12,951 bases of DNA from an uncultured Flammeovirgaceae bacterium (GCA_937138955.1 CAKZPJ010000267.1:1-12951); one strand, 5' to 3'. Positions 1 through 8,633 are shown, counted from the first letter of the stretch. The notes: generated from the sequence alone by a model not told the origin. Numbers and translations are program-made.

Positions 1-248
1 CAGGCACTTTTGTAAAGGAGTAAGTCCCCCTTAGAAAAAGAGCCTGTCCCGGATTTATTCCGGGAGGGTTAGGGGGATTTCCAACTTGTCATGCAAGCTA
101 TCCATCTCACCAGAACAGATAAATTATAAAACTTAGAGGGCTTTAGGGTGTAGAAGATCGTCTGTACAGTGACCTTTTAAAAAGGGGGATTTTATAGGAT
201 AATCATTTTTAGACTTTACTCAGCTCATTGTATACTCCAGTAATATCA
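1..248. repeat. Hairpin-rich intergenic repeat, no gene
   Basis: No open frame of interest is visible here. The stretch contains several inverted repeats: positions 1-12 pair with 35-46 (10 of 12 bases, CAGGC outer ends), 22-31 pairs with 71-80 (AAGTCCCCCT against AGGGGGATTT, one G-U pair), and 48-53 pairs with 59-64 (CCCGGA/TCCGGG, 5-base loop). The decamer AGGGGGATTT at 71-80 recurs directly at 183-192. The pattern resembles dispersed, palindromic intergenic repeats rather than a coding remnant. It lies downstream of the minus-strand barrel gene, and the 48-64 hairpin, read on the minus strand, is followed a few bases later by a T run, so it might also help end that transcript. The left boundary is outside the window. 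Confidence 0.5.
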
Positions 249-3200
249 CTAAAACAACGCCCTTACGGATACATTGCCACTGTGTACCGTTGCCTGTTCC
301 GGGGACTTCCTTCCCTGGTAATTGACCGTGAGTTGTAGCCCTTCTAACAATTGTTGCTGGAGGTTTACCGTCCACCGAGCGTTGTTCCCGGGTAGCAATC
401 CTTCTAGCATCTCGTAGGCAACGGCTTGAGTGGCATCAGCATTGTAGTCAATTTTTAACCACTCCAGCGTAGCATTGATATTTCGTTTCATCACTCGGCT
501 AGACTGAATTTCCCAACCTACTGATCGTAAGGAGGCTTCTTCACTCGGTGCTTCGGGTAAAACTGCTAAAGAATTCACTCTATTTGTCCAGGAAGCTCGG
601 GTAACTACTCGAATATCCATATGCGGTTGCCAGTGCAGTTCGGGAGCCAGGCGGTGAGCGGTAATATCAAAGTTACGAGCACTATTGGTAGAACCTGCCG
701 TCTTCAGTGCATACTTTCGGTGCGAATGCTTACCTTCTAGCATAACTTTCCATTTACGGTTCCACTGGTAGCGTAGCTGCGTTCGGTATACTTGGGTAAA
801 CCGATCTTCGCTACCTTGTTGAAGTAGTTGTTTCCAACGAGTCGTTCGTAAACCACTTTCCGCACCAAACCGAGGGTTCTGCCGATTAAAGAACAAGGTA
901 GTCCGAGCCTGTTGCTTAGCCGAAAGCAGGTTATCCTCACTAACTTGGTAACCGGGTAATACCCTTGCGGCTAACTTATCGTCGGTCTGTTTGTGGAGGG
1001 TTTGCAGACTAATTACGTTGGAGAAGCGGGCTAAAAAGGGTTTCAACCCGCTGCTTTTCTGCCAACTGCGGGGAAATTGGGCTTTAAGCTGATAGCTTAA
1101 CTGATTAGTAAACGCCTGAATATATTCGTTGCTAGGCACCAGTACCCGCACGTAATTGCGTTCATCCCAGTAACGCGCCTCAAAAAATTCATCAAGCTCC
1201 TCAATACCGTTGCCATTACTATCGCGCCAAGTAAACAAACCCTCGCCAGTGGGTACCCGAACGTAGATGAAATCTCGTCTAATTTCCCGTCCATTAGCTA
1301 GCGTATAAGCCAACGACATCTGTAACGATTTTTTGACTAGACTGCCCTTCCAGTCTAGTTGCCCCATCACCGTCTGAGCCAGTAGATTAGCGTTAGTATT
1401 GGTTTCCCAAAGAGTCTGGTTCCGGGGTGAAATGTTTCGGTAGGTAGCGTTGAGTCGTAAAGAGTGCTGTTCGCCTAGTTGCTTATTCCAATTAGCTTGT
1501 AGCATCTGAACTTGTTCTCGAGCTTCCATCTCTCCGCCTAAGGGTAAGCGGTTATTACGAATTCGATAGTCTAGCCGAAACGTGCCCCGAATGCTATCGC
1601 CATTAGCGAGGTACCATTGGTGTTCGTCGTAATGCTCGGCACTAAACGCTACCGAGTCGGTTTCTAGGTTGCGGACTTCGTTTTCTTCTCGCCGGTAGGT
1701 GTAGCCCGGAGTGAGCCAACGCATTGGGCGATGTATATCAAGTTTAACTCTCTTCCAGGAAGCTTGCTGTTGCGGATAACGGCTTTGCATAAGAAAACCA
1801 CTGCCACTCAGCCGGAAACCGCCCCACTCCTGAGCGGCTTCCAGTGAATGTTGACTTCCATTTAGCCAATTCGTTTGTTTTCTCCCCACCCAGCGGTACT
1901 GCAATCGGTTATGAATATTTTTTACTAGTTGTGTTTGAGCTTGCAAGATATGATCGTCTGTAACGGGCGGAGAGGTCTGACGAAATAAAGAAGACCAATC
2001 CCGCTCAAAGTCTACCGACCTAAACGGATCAATTGTCTGAAAGTGGCGATCGGTATATTCAAACTGAACCTGCTGCGACCAGCGGTACGCTGATCCACTA
2101 AACAATGGCCGAAGCTGATTGCGGTACCCCAGCACTAGGGCTTTACCATGATCATCCTGACTATCAAGCTCAGACAATGTATTTAGGTTCATTTCAGAAA
2201 AAGCCACTTCAGTGAAGATTTGATCCTTTTTAGAAAGAGCCACTTCGGTGTTGACTGATACCACTCGTCGGCGCTGAGGGGCCGATAACTGCCGGGTAGG
2301 GGCGTAGCTTCCCTGTGAAACACCGTTCAGCGGAGCTATCCACTCAAATACTTTTCCGTTGACCTGACTATTCTTGAGCACATAATCTCCTGAACCATCT
2401 CCCACCGAGCTAAAGCGTGGTCGGTAGACTGCATCTTTCGCTTGACTAAAAACGAAAACTTGATAAGTCTGACCGGCTACAACCGTATCCCGTTGGGCGT
2501 ACAATATCTGGTATACGTTGCCCACGCCCGGCACGTCATCATTTTGATTTCCGTAGGCTAGATTGCTAGTGCCTTGGCTAATCGTATCTACGGCAGTTAC
2601 TAATTGCTTAATCGTTCGGTCACCCGCTTCACTGAGTTGTTGGTAGTCATCGTTGGTTAGTTCAAAGCCGATGGGGCGGCGAGCGTGGTCACTTTCCTGG
2701 TAGAAGTTTACGGAGAATGATAATTTTTTATGAGTCTGTTGATGGTTAGCGGCGAGGATACTTCGGCTGTAACTACGTTCGGCGTACTCATAATCCACTA
2801 CAACGCGAGAAAACTGGGTAAGCACCACCTGAGGCGTAAAAGTGATTTCTCCTAGATTATAGTCAATGGTATAATCCTGATCAAAGCCCCGTTGCAGTAA
2901 TTCTCCGTTATGGTAGACTTTTTCCGAGTCAGCCAATATGTAGAACATCAATCCGCTCTCTGCTTGCCGATTAGTAGTGGCGTTTAATCGGTAAGGGCCT
3001 TGAATGCCCTCCTGAATAGTAAGATCAATCGAAGCAAACCGTCCTTTAGCAATAGCTGCGCCTACTGAAGTTTGGGCTATAATGTTTTTAGTAACTGAGT
3101 AATGCGACTGAAGCAGTCCGCCCTGCACATTGCGACGGTACTTTAAAAAGTACGGCTGTCCGGGTTGCGCCACCAGTGATGCGTTACGCGATACTCCGGC

Positions 3201-3917
3201 TACCGTAGCTCCGGCGTGTCTTAATTGTACGTCGCCCACTGTCAGTCTAGCGTACTGGTGTTCAAACTTAATAAAGACGTTATCAAATTGCTGAAGCTGC
3301 TGAGTGGTTCCGTCGGGTTGTAGCGGTACATTTTGATCGGTGATCGCCGCGTGGATAGACAGATCCTCGGTCAGTTGTCCTTCGAGTTGCAAGTTCAAAG
3401 CCGCATTTACAAAGACATCTTGCCGATTGCCAAACGAAATACCCCGACTCAAGCTACCGCTTTTTTGAAGCTTAGGTGTACTAATCAGTGTCTCCTGTGA
3501 TGAAAGCGGATTGTTAGCATATCGATTGGCGTAACGAATCTCCTGGAACAGCGCGGCAGAATCATAAACAGATAAATCGCGTTGGGCGTGTACTTGGTGT
3601 AGGCTAAAGGGTAACCGCCGATAGCAAATCGTAATTTCTTGAGGACTACTATCTGTAGAATAATTTAAATGCAGATAGCCAGATGAATAGTTGTAGCGGA
3701 AATGCTCGGAAGATAGCGTATCATTCTTAATAATTGCTTTTAAAGATTCGGGAACAATGGAAAGAGAATCTACCCAAACCGAATCAGAAGCGTAGGGGAG
3801 GGTATGGCAAATGATAGACTTGCTCGAGTCTGAGGGTTGGAGTGCTGATTGGGAGTAGCCGAAAAGGCACCCCCCCAGTAGTAGGAAGAAAAGAAAAGCC
3901 AGCCCCGATCTTAACAT
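249..3917 (-). CDS. Large outer-membrane beta-barrel candidate with SprA-like motif
   Basis: A 1222-residue protein of unknown function. It starts with a hydrophobic signal sequence (residues 1-23). Cleavage by signal peptidase I after YSQS looks most natural, although LGGC at 14-17 could pass as a weak lipobox. The body is rich in alternating polar and aromatic stretches typical of beta strands, and the last residue is Phe (VRALF), as in many outer-membrane barrels. Residues 333-378 carry a VYHNGELL..DQDYTIDY..GEITF..VVVDYEY pattern like the repeated motif of the gliding and type IX secretion protein SprA. Residues 899-910 form a DxNxNGxxExxE loop resembling a calcium-binding EF-hand or dockerin loop. 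The start lies 7 bases after the kinase stop codon, so it is translated from the same message. No enzyme domain or TonB box was recognised. An outer-membrane location is inferred; function is unknown. Confidence 0.8.
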   Translation of the reverse strand: MLRSGLAFLFFLLLGGCLFGYSQSALQPSDSSKSIICHTLPYASDSVWVDSLSIVPESLKAIIKNDTLSSEHFRYNYSSGYLHLNYSTDSSPQEITICYRRLPFSLHQVHAQRDLSVYDSAALFQEIRYANRYANNPLSSQETLISTPKLQKSGSLSRGISFGNRQDVFVNAALNLQLEGQLTEDLSIHAAITDQNVPLQPDGTTQQLQQFDNVFIKFEHQYARLTVGDVQLRHAGATVAGVSRNASLVAQPGQPYFLKYRRNVQGGLLQSHYSVTKNIIAQTSVGAAIAKGRFASIDLTIQEGIQGPYRLNATTNRQAESGLMFYILADSEKVYHNGELLQRGFDQDYTIDYNLGEITFTPQVVLTQFSRVVVDYEYAERSYSRSILAANHQQTHKKLSFSVNFYQESDHARRPIGFELTNDDYQQLSEAGDRTIKQLVTAVDTISQGTSNLAYGNQNDDVPGVGNVYQILYAQRDTVVAGQTYQVFVFSQAKDAVYRPRFSSVGDGSGDYVLKNSQVNGKVFEWIAPLNGVSQGSYAPTRQLSAPQRRRVVSVNTEVALSKKDQIFTEVAFSEMNLNTLSELDSQDDHGKALVLGYRNQLRPLFSGSAYRWSQQVQFEYTDRHFQTIDPFRSVDFERDWSSLFRQTSPPVTDDHILQAQTQLVKNIHNRLQYRWVGRKQTNWLNGSQHSLEAAQEWGGFRLSGSGFLMQSRYPQQQASWKRVKLDIHRPMRWLTPGYTYRREENEVRNLETDSVAFSAEHYDEHQWYLANGDSIRGTFRLDYRIRNNRLPLGGEMEAREQVQMLQANWNKQLGEQHSLRLNATYRNISPRNQTLWETNTNANLLAQTVMGQLDWKGSLVKKSLQMSLAYTLANGREIRRDFIYVRVPTGEGLFTWRDSNGNGIEELDEFFEARYWDERNYVRVLVPSNEYIQAFTNQLSYQLKAQFPRSWQKSSGLKPFLARFSNVISLQTLHKQTDDKLAARVLPGYQVSEDNLLSAKQQARTTLFFNRQNPRFGAESGLRTTRWKQLLQQGSEDRFTQVYRTQLRYQWNRKWKVMLEGKHSHRKYALKTAGSTNSARNFDITAHRLAPELHWQPHMDIRVVTRASWTNRVNSLAVLPEAPSEEASLRSVGWEIQSSRVMKRNINATLEWLKIDYNADATQAVAYEMLEGLLPGNNARWTVNLQQQLLEGLQLTVNYQGRKSPEQATVHSGNVSVRALF

Positions 3918-3924
3918 ATGTGGT

Positions 3925-6900
3925 CTAAAGTTCGACCACGGACTGTTGCTTAGTGACTAGAGGCAGCTCTATCAGAAATGTGGTTCCGACCCCTTCTTTG
4001 GTATCAAAGGTGATGCGGCCACCCACGTGTTCAATGCCTCGTTTAGCAATTGCCAGCCCAATGCCCGAACCTGCGTATTTGGTGCTAAAGTTGGGTAAAA
4101 ATACTTTATTCTGTATTTCTTTGGCTATGCCTGTACCATTATCACTCACTTTCAATATTACCCGATCGGTACTAAACTTTTGCAGGCTTACTCGTACCTC
4201 AGGTTTCCTTTCTTTTGGGATAGATTGTTTAGCGTTAATGATCAAATTACTGAGGATTCTACCCATCAGTTGCTTGTCTCCCAGCACTACGAATTTCCCC
4301 CGTTGAATATCCAGGTCAATTGATATGTTTTCTTCGGCGTAGAGGTTGACCGTTCGCTTTATTATCTCGGTTAATTCGTAAGGTTCGCTCTTGGGCAGCG
4401 GCATCTGGGCGAAATTGGAAAAGGAGCTAGCAATGTCACTCAGCGTTTCGATCTGATGGAGCAACGTGTCCAGCGGTTTATCCATATTTTGCACCTCATC
4501 GGCATCCATACCCTGTTTAAACTCCCCGGCCAGTTTACGTTTAAGTAGTTGCAAGCTGAGCTTCATAGGAGTGAGCGGGTTCTTAATTTCGTGGGCTACC
4601 TGTTTAGCCATCTCTCGCCAAGCCGATTCTTTTTCATTACGAGCCAGAGCAGCCTTGCTCGCTTCCAGGTTCACTAGCATCCGGTTATATTCACCGACCA
4701 TCAGACCGATTTCATCATTGCTATCCCAGGAGAGAGGTTCGTTGTAATCCGACAAAGAAGTGCGGCGAATCTTCTGCGTAATGTATTTTAGTGGGTACGT
4801 AAGCAGCACTGAGGCCAAGTAAGAAATAATCAAGAAAGCAATGAAAACAAAGGTGAAGATATTCATCACGTTGGTGAGCACTTGAATAATGCGAGATTCT
4901 AATTGACTGCGAGACTCAAAGAACGGAATACTAATGATGCCTAATAGTTGTCCGGTTTGAAACGACCGTAAGCCTACATAGGACGATTTATACGAAAGGG
5001 CACCGACTGATTCTTCCAGTACTAACTTAGTTTCACCTTCTACTTTAATAGGAACTAACGCTTGTGGGTTTATGTAACGAGATAGCAATCCATTCTCGTA
5101 AATCAGTGGCTGGCTGGCTACCACTAGCTTGCCGGAAGTATCAAAAACATTCAGATCGGTCTCTGTAACGTTGGCAATCTGGTTGACCGTGGCCGAGAGA
5201 TCGTCGGGAGATAAGTTATTGCGACTAAATTCTTCAAACGGGGCTACTAAATTACGACTGATTTGATCGGTGCGCTCCAAATATGATTGATCAACTTCCT
5301 GGTTATACGAGCTGCTGATGATGCTGATGGTAGTGATACTCAGGGCTAGCAGGGGCATGAAGAAAGCGGCATTCAGATAAAGCTGAATTTTAGTAGAGAA
5401 GTTTAGGTTACCCCGGCTGAACACGAAATAAGATGAGTATAACCCCAGCAGCAGCAAAATGGCAAATACCAGAAGAAGAAATAGGAAAGAGAAGTTGGAA
5501 ATGATATTAATGAATGAATACACCGGAGAGGCAATTACAATATATTCATCGTCTTGCCCCTTAAGCATCAAGTAGTTATAATCACCACGATTAACATTAG
5601 TTTCTTTATCAACTATTTCAAAATTATAATTAACAAAATAATCAAAGAGCTGCGCATTGCCCGACGTGAAGCGTATCTGATTGACTTCGCCTTCATTAGA
5701 TTGAGCAGGGGTAAAAATGGCGTAGCGGAAGTCATTACTTGAGTAGTCTTGTACAGAGCTACGATCCACCAGCAGCTCGGGATAAACCTGGTTAGGTGTA
5801 AACCGCCTTAGAACCAACTCAATGATAATTGAGCCAATCGTATTGCCAAAATTTTCTATGTCAAGAAACAAGTAGTAGCGTTGTGCGTTCTCGGCATCTA
5901 AAAGCGATGTATTCTGATTGATAAAAAAGATGTTAGGGTATTCAGTAGCAAAGCGTAGACTACTGATATCTTCTTTCCATTCATCGTAAGTGAAAGTTGG
6001 TTTCTCGTCCAGTGTTTGTCCCTTGCTGTTAAAGAGATGCACTTTTATTTCGTAGCGGTCGAAGTAGTTACCTAAATAGATTCTTTTAATCTTTTGACGG
6101 ATAATATTTTTAGAACCCAACGGGCTGAACAATCGATTTTTAATAAGTGGGTCATTCTGTATTTTATCACCGGCTTCTTGCAATAGGTACTCGCCCAAAA
6201 TGTCATTGTCTACCAGCAACTGGTTAGCAAATTTCTGCTTGTTATCCAGCGTTTCAATTTGGTACATATCGTAGGCGGCGATGGCGCAGGCAGCCGCACT
6301 TACCAAAGCCCCAGCAAACACATAAAGAAAAGTGATATAGCTAATTCGAGTGAGAAAACGCGGTAAGTTGAACAGGTATAGTACAATGAAGTAAGCCGCC
6401 CCAAGAATTACCATAGCGAAAGTGGGTATCTGCCCGAAGGCACTAAGTAATAGCCCTATTCCTAAAGCAACAACGAAGCTGACCCGCATAGGGAGGTAAC
6501 TTTGGTGACTTAGGCTGATACAGGTACGAAAGATGATATGAACGCCTAGAAAATAGCTGATAGAGTTGATGATGAAAATAAGCAGACTAACGTTCCGAAG
6601 ATCGGTAAATGTGAGACTTTCGGTAACATCTAGGGTCCATTGAGAATTATAGTAAATGCTCCGAATAATATCATAGTGCCAAAAAAGGGCCAAGAAGCTT
6701 AGTAGTAGACCGACTACCGAAAGAATCATTTTGATGATGGGAGTAGTTTGCAGAAGCCTACGGTAGAGGTGTGAATCGCGATAATGAACGAACAGATAAG
6801 CTATCACAATGAGTACGGCAATACTATTTAGTAGTAAGTCGCCTAAGGAGGGGTTAATCGAGGAAGCAGCGAACTGTTTTCCATCAAATAGGCTTATGGG

Positions 6901-7707
6901 AAGTATGCTATAAGGGTAGTTGAAATAGACCATTACTGCTCGGAGAAGCAATAATGAAGTAATGATAGTCAATAGGGCTAAATCGATTTTCTGGCGACGA
7001 AACTGTCGCTGCACTCGGCGGTATAAATTATACAGTAGCAGGATGATTGAGATAGCAATCAGCGTAGTGACCAGGGCTTGAAAAGACTTAGCTGTATTAT
7101 GTTCGCGATAGCCAGTAGGAGGTACTTCGGTAAGCAGGGCAAATAGGGTGTGATCCTGATAATGAATGATAGTACTAGCAGCGTCTATTGCACTGACAGT
7201 GTGGACTTCTATCGTTTCTGGTTGGGGAAATAACTGCCGATTGTATCCGGAATTTATGTATTGATTATCAATGGTAGTCTCGTTCCGAATTAGCAGGAGT
7301 TGAAAGATTTCATAACCATTAATGGTATCTCGATGAATGACATAACTGCCGTGGTCGAACTCTTTGAATTGGTAAGCAGCATTACCACGCACCTGTTCAT
7401 ACGATGGAACAAAACGGTAGTCAGACCAATACTGTAGTTCTGCCTGATGAAAAACGTAAAATGGATACTGATAATCAGTAGAGAAGTTGGAGTATGAGAC
7501 AGAATCTAACTGAGCGAGTGTGCGCTGAATTTTTTTAGACTCGTCGCTTAGCTGATTGAGGTTTTGAGTGATATTACGTTGTACATCGCGAAAATACAGA
7601 TTTTCACTTCTGAAACTTCCAATAAAGAACAAACGGAGTACCAACGCTAACAGTAGCGCGATTCCAGCAATAAATAGTGAGAGATTTTTAACTGTGAGCG
7701 TATACAC
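3925..7707 (-). CDS. Giant multi-pass sensor histidine kinase, NtrY-like core
   Basis: A 1260-residue membrane histidine kinase. The catalytic end is clear: HAMP about 970-1022, phospho-acceptor His1039 in the AHEIKNPLTPM motif (typical of the NtrY group), N box around N1154-N1158, G1 DNGTG at 1189-1193, F box near 1202-1210 and G2 GSGIGLAIAKR at 1213-1223. The sensor part is unusual. One helix (11-30) precedes an extracytoplasmic segment (31-208), then about eight helices (209-478), a second extracytoplasmic segment (about 480-734), two helices (735-757, 775-797), a third extracytoplasmic segment (about 798-945) and a last helix (946-969). Proteobacterial NtrY is much shorter. The start codon is GTG at 7707; no in-frame ATG serves better and no Shine-Dalgarno is seen. 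It is followed by the barrel gene. No response regulator is nearby. Kinase assignment is firm; stimulus and nitrogen control are not supported. Confidence 0.93.
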   Translation of the reverse strand: MYTLTVKNLSLFIAGIALLLALVLRLFFIGSFRSENLYFRDVQRNITQNLNQLSDESKKIQRTLAQLDSVSYSNFSTDYQYPFYVFHQAELQYWSDYRFVPSYEQVRGNAAYQFKEFDHGSYVIHRDTINGYEIFQLLLIRNETTIDNQYINSGYNRQLFPQPETIEVHTVSAIDAASTIIHYQDHTLFALLTEVPPTGYREHNTAKSFQALVTTLIAISIILLLYNLYRRVQRQFRRQKIDLALLTIITSLLLLRAVMVYFNYPYSILPISLFDGKQFAASSINPSLGDLLLNSIAVLIVIAYLFVHYRDSHLYRRLLQTTPIIKMILSVVGLLLSFLALFWHYDIIRSIYYNSQWTLDVTESLTFTDLRNVSLLIFIINSISYFLGVHIIFRTCISLSHQSYLPMRVSFVVALGIGLLLSAFGQIPTFAMVILGAAYFIVLYLFNLPRFLTRISYITFLYVFAGALVSAAACAIAAYDMYQIETLDNKQKFANQLLVDNDILGEYLLQEAGDKIQNDPLIKNRLFSPLGSKNIIRQKIKRIYLGNYFDRYEIKVHLFNSKGQTLDEKPTFTYDEWKEDISSLRFATEYPNIFFINQNTSLLDAENAQRYYLFLDIENFGNTIGSIIIELVLRRFTPNQVYPELLVDRSSVQDYSSNDFRYAIFTPAQSNEGEVNQIRFTSGNAQLFDYFVNYNFEIVDKETNVNRGDYNYLMLKGQDDEYIVIASPVYSFINIISNFSFLFLLLVFAILLLLGLYSSYFVFSRGNLNFSTKIQLYLNAAFFMPLLALSITTISIISSSYNQEVDQSYLERTDQISRNLVAPFEEFSRNNLSPDDLSATVNQIANVTETDLNVFDTSGKLVVASQPLIYENGLLSRYINPQALVPIKVEGETKLVLEESVGALSYKSSYVGLRSFQTGQLLGIISIPFFESRSQLESRIIQVLTNVMNIFTFVFIAFLIISYLASVLLTYPLKYITQKIRRTSLSDYNEPLSWDSNDEIGLMVGEYNRMLVNLEASKAALARNEKESAWREMAKQVAHEIKNPLTPMKLSLQLLKRKLAGEFKQGMDADEVQNMDKPLDTLLHQIETLSDIASSFSNFAQMPLPKSEPYELTEIIKRTVNLYAEENISIDLDIQRGKFVVLGDKQLMGRILSNLIINAKQSIPKERKPEVRVSLQKFSTDRVILKVSDNGTGIAKEIQNKVFLPNFSTKYAGSGIGLAIAKRGIEHVGGRITFDTKEGVGTTFLIELPLVTKQQSVVEL

Positions 7708-7772
7708 CGCAACGTTGTGGTCTGACCGAAAGATAGTATCGGATTGATTAGGCCAAAATACAAAAGCCTAGC

Positions 7773-7780
7773 CAAATATA
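7773..7780 (-). promoter_or_regulatory. Candidate -7 box for the kinase-barrel operon
   Basis: Read on the minus strand this is TATATTTG, an exact match to the Bacteroidota -7 consensus TAnnTTTG. It would give a 5' leader of roughly 60 bases before the GTG start at 7707. No clear TTG lies at the expected -33 distance, so the promoter is either weak, activator-dependent or spurious. Confidence 0.4.
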
Positions 7781-8007
7781 TTTATAGCCCGTAGAAAACG
7801 TACTTTTTTAGAAAAGATTTTGAAAAAAATTGAAATGGTTGCTGGAAGTCAGAAGGTTGAATGCCTGACAAAGAGTAAAGTATAGTTGTTTCAGTATATG
7901 AGTGACGGCAAGTTTTCTGGCTGGTGGGATAGAATAGTTCCTACTCAGCTGATAGCCTGATATTATCTGATCAGAAATTTGAATCTAACAAAGGGAAGGC
8001 TAGACAG

Positions 8008-8036
8008 TTGCCTTACTACAACTAAAATTATTTTTA
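8008..8036 (+). promoter_or_regulatory. Candidate promoter of the dodecin gene
   Basis: TTG at 8008-8010 is followed after 18 bases by TATTTTTA (8029-8036), which differs from TAnnTTTG only in the final base. Transcription would start close to 8040, leaving a short AT-rich leader of about 20 bases before the ATG. The leader has no Shine-Dalgarno, as is common in this phylum. Confidence 0.35.
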
Positions 8037-8061
8037 ACTCACAAACTAACATTTTTTAATT

Positions 8062-8265
8062 ATGGCAGTACTAAAAGTTATCGAGATCCTTGCTAGTTCA
8101 CCCAACGGATGGGAAGATGCCACCAAGCAAGGTGTTGCGGAAGCAGGAAAATCAGTAAAAAATATCAAATCTGCTTATGTAAAGGAGCATAGCGTCAGTG
8201 TAGACAACAACCAAGTTACTCAGTACCGAGTAAACCTAAAGATAACCTTTGCGGTAAATTCATAG
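8062..8265 (+). CDS. Dodecin family protein
   Basis: A 67-residue protein matching the dodecin family (small beta-alpha-beta-beta proteins that assemble into hollow dodecamers and, in studied members, bind and buffer flavins in the cytoplasm). Family signatures are VIEILASSPNGWEDAT (residues 6-21), the helix up to about residue 33, and the closing strand YRVNLKITF (55-63). By eye alignment with the flavin-binding dodecins of Halobacterium, Halorhodospira and Mycobacterium, the stacking Trp of their WxEV motif falls on Ser37, and the Gln that contacts the flavin falls on Arg56. The only Trp is W17, in the family's helix start. This is the subgroup with SAxV instead of WxEV, so flavin binding in the usual mode is doubtful. 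It appears monocistronic, with its own promoter and a terminator directly after it. Family assignment is secure; ligand is not. Confidence 0.92.
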   Translation: MAVLKVIEILASSPNGWEDATKQGVAEAGKSVKNIKSAYVKEHSVSVDNNQVTQYRVNLKITFAVNS

Positions 8266-8271
8266 GCAGAG

Positions 8272-8320
8272 AAGACGGAAGACAGAATTTCTTTTCCGTT
8301 TTTCGTCTTTCCTTTTTCTT
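8272..8320 (+). terminator. Rho-independent terminator after dodecin
   Basis: AAGACGGAA (8272-8280) pairs with TTTCGTCTT (8301-8309) over nine base pairs, one of them G-U, and the stem is followed by a pyrimidine tract with a T run (8310-8320). It starts 7 bases after the dodecin stop codon. The 20-base loop is longer than usual, so efficiency is uncertain. Confidence 0.55.
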
Positions 8321-8376
8321 TATTAATCGTGTACATTCAAAGTTGAAGCGTAGCAATTTTTTCCAACCAGCTTCTT

Positions 8377-8592
8377 TTAGATCAATCCCAATGGTGTCCG
8401 ATAGCGTAGCGTTTTTCGGGGTCTATTGTTTAACAACGTATTCACTTGGGTAATCCGCTGGGTTTGAAGCTACTTCCAACCTACCCGTTAAGAGAAGAAC
8501 TTCCGCAACAGTTAGTTCGTGTTCTCATTCAAACCTCTCACTTTGGAGGTATCAACTAATTATCTAAAGCCCCAGCCATTGGCAAGGGTAGT
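8377..8592 (-). pseudogene. IS30-family transposase remnant (C-terminal part)
   Basis: Translating the minus strand in one frame from 8592 to the stop at 8377 recovers degraded IS30-family landmarks in the correct order: TTLANGWGF (compare TTxDNGxEF; the catalytic Asp has become Ala), RGLNEN at 8521-8538 (the region of the catalytic Glu), LLRKFF, then NNRPRKTLRYRTPL near 8389-8430. Four in-frame stops interrupt it (8560-8562, 8512-8514, 8488-8490, 8470-8472). Only about eight residues separate TTLANGWGF from RGLNEN where intact relatives have roughly three times as many, so there is an internal deletion. The N-terminal two thirds, including the helix-turn-helix, and the terminal inverted repeats were not found. 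This is a dead relic of an insertion, not an active element. Confidence 0.75.
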
Positions 8593-8633
8593 TTAATAAA
8601 TGAGTTATAATGTTGCCACTATTTTTGAGTAGT

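Larger units (their letters stand above)
7708..8061. other. Divergent intergenic region, kinase to dodecin
   Basis: 354 bases between two divergent genes. It holds the candidate kinase promoter (7773-7780), the candidate dodecin promoter (8008-8036) and a cluster of three CTGAT repeats at 7949, 7957 and 7967, the last inside the palindrome CTGATCAG (7967-7974), which could be an operator. A 20-codon open frame (7898-7960) is present but not supported as a gene. Nothing else was recognised. Confidence 0.5.

Noticed and set aside
3953..4747. Plus-strand open frames opposite the kinase catalytic domain
   Set aside because: They mirror conserved kinase motifs on the other strand and show no features of their own.
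3925..7707. Calling the kinase NtrY of nitrogen regulation
   Set aside because: Only the catalytic core resembles NtrY; the sensor part is different and there is no NtrX regulator beside it.
7898..7960. A 20-codon open frame upstream of dodecin
   Set aside because: It is too short to separate from chance, has no ribosome binding site and ends well before the dodecin gene.
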